Assembly: GCA_017623935.1 (NCBI GenBank)
Contig: JAGAOC010000039.1
Location: forward strand, 21,136-85,135
Length of the DNA stretch: 64,000 bases
Direction of reading: 5' to 3'
From: Agathobacter sp.
GTDB lineage: Bacteria > Bacillota > Clostridia > Lachnospirales > Lachnospiraceae
Shown here: positions 63,861-64,000 of the stretch, piece by piece
Layout of the letters: each line of letters begins with the position of its first letter
How positions within the stretch are numbered: the first letter of the stretch is position 1
Translations under genes and position numbers: made by a program
Notes under the pieces: model-generated
Databases searched by the model: none
Seen by the model: the letters and a program-made list of their open reading frames with translations, nothing else
Told to the model about the DNA's origin: nothing

Positions 63861-63906
63861 GAGCAATCTGGTGATATGTCAAGATGATTTTTGAAAAGAT
63901 TTTGAT

Positions 63907-64000
63907 ATGTTTTTGGGAGAAAAGGGTAACTTTAATAGACCTAAGAGCAAGATTCTCTTAAGCAAGGATGAATTTATTCATTTGATGTATCCAGCGATGC
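63907..64000 (+). CDS. Possible start of a further gene, cut by the window end
   Basis: From the ATG at 63907 (MFLGEKGNFNRPKSKILLSKDEF) the frame is open to the last base, 31 codons. No good ribosome binding site is visible, and I recognise no family. It may be a real partial gene or chance. Confidence 0.25.
   Translation, partial: MFLGEKGNFNRPKSKILLSKDEFIHLMYPAM

Noticed and set aside
1-64000. CRISPR array, rRNA operon, insertion sequence or intact prophage
   Set aside because: No regularly spaced direct repeats, no rRNA, and no recognisable transposase, integrase or phage structural gene were seen in the window.

Overview
The window looks like a chromosomal segment from a gut-type anaerobic Firmicute of the family Lachnospiraceae; I do not assign a genus. 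Supporting signs are moderate-to-low GC, AGGAGG-type ribosome binding sites, and the gene orders dgt-dnaG-rpoD-trmK-nucleoside kinase and priA-def-fmt-rsmB-rlmN-prpC-prkC-rsgA-rpe-thiN. Several families typical of this group are also present: DUF5721-like, DUF5685, the linked radical-SAM/UDG-associated pair, a two-subunit aspartate carbamoyltransferase, and an ABC exporter of the 'putative ABC exporter' type.

Layout. 1-9.2 kb: the 3' part of an ABC exporter permease, a small zinc-ribbon protein, a two-gene predicted DNA repair/modification unit behind two LexA-like boxes, a NUDIX hydrolase, a GNAT enzyme, a cold-shock protein, an M18 aminopeptidase and a DegV protein. 9.2-21.2 kb: a cluster of palindromes, folC, an LRR protein, a VWA/MoxR pair, ilvE, an anchored amidase, a HEAT-methyltransferase fusion and a large GAF/PAS/GGDEF/EAL protein. 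21.3-35.7 kb is the accessory part: cardiolipin synthase, two tandem paralogous ABC transporter cassettes, two unknown proteins, a decayed type III toxin-antitoxin locus (ToxN/AbiQ family), a MarR regulator with a nonsense-interrupted MATE pump, a MerR regulator divergent from an aldo/keto reductase, an SH3 lipoprotein, a NUDIX hydrolase, and AbiF with its upstream structured RNA. This part ends at tRNA-Leu(UAA), whose 3' end is repeated twice next to abiF. 35.8-44.8 kb: tRNA-Leu(CAG), an unknown membrane protein, the replication/transcription block, a 54-bp perfect palindrome and RNase P RNA. 44.8-50.4 kb: a zinc-ribbon/DUF5685/DnaJ trio, a DUF3990/DUF3791-like pair that may be a toxin-antitoxin system, a PH-domain protein, pyrBI and a CmpB-like membrane protein. 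50.5-64 kb: the long translation/signalling operon, an unknown helical protein, and an ECF sigma factor with a membrane-anchored partner.

How the genes work together. The priA-to-thiN operon links replication restart, N-terminal formylation and deformylation, rRNA methylation, Ser/Thr phospho-signalling and ribosome maturation. Regulation can be read directly at three promoters: a MarR palindrome filling a 17-bp spacer, a MerR palindrome in a 19-bp spacer, and LexA-like boxes at the repair unit. The points most worth following are the abiF RNA/AbiF pair, the decayed type III TA locus, the DUF3990 pair, and the repeated tRNA 3' ends that mark one side of an island.
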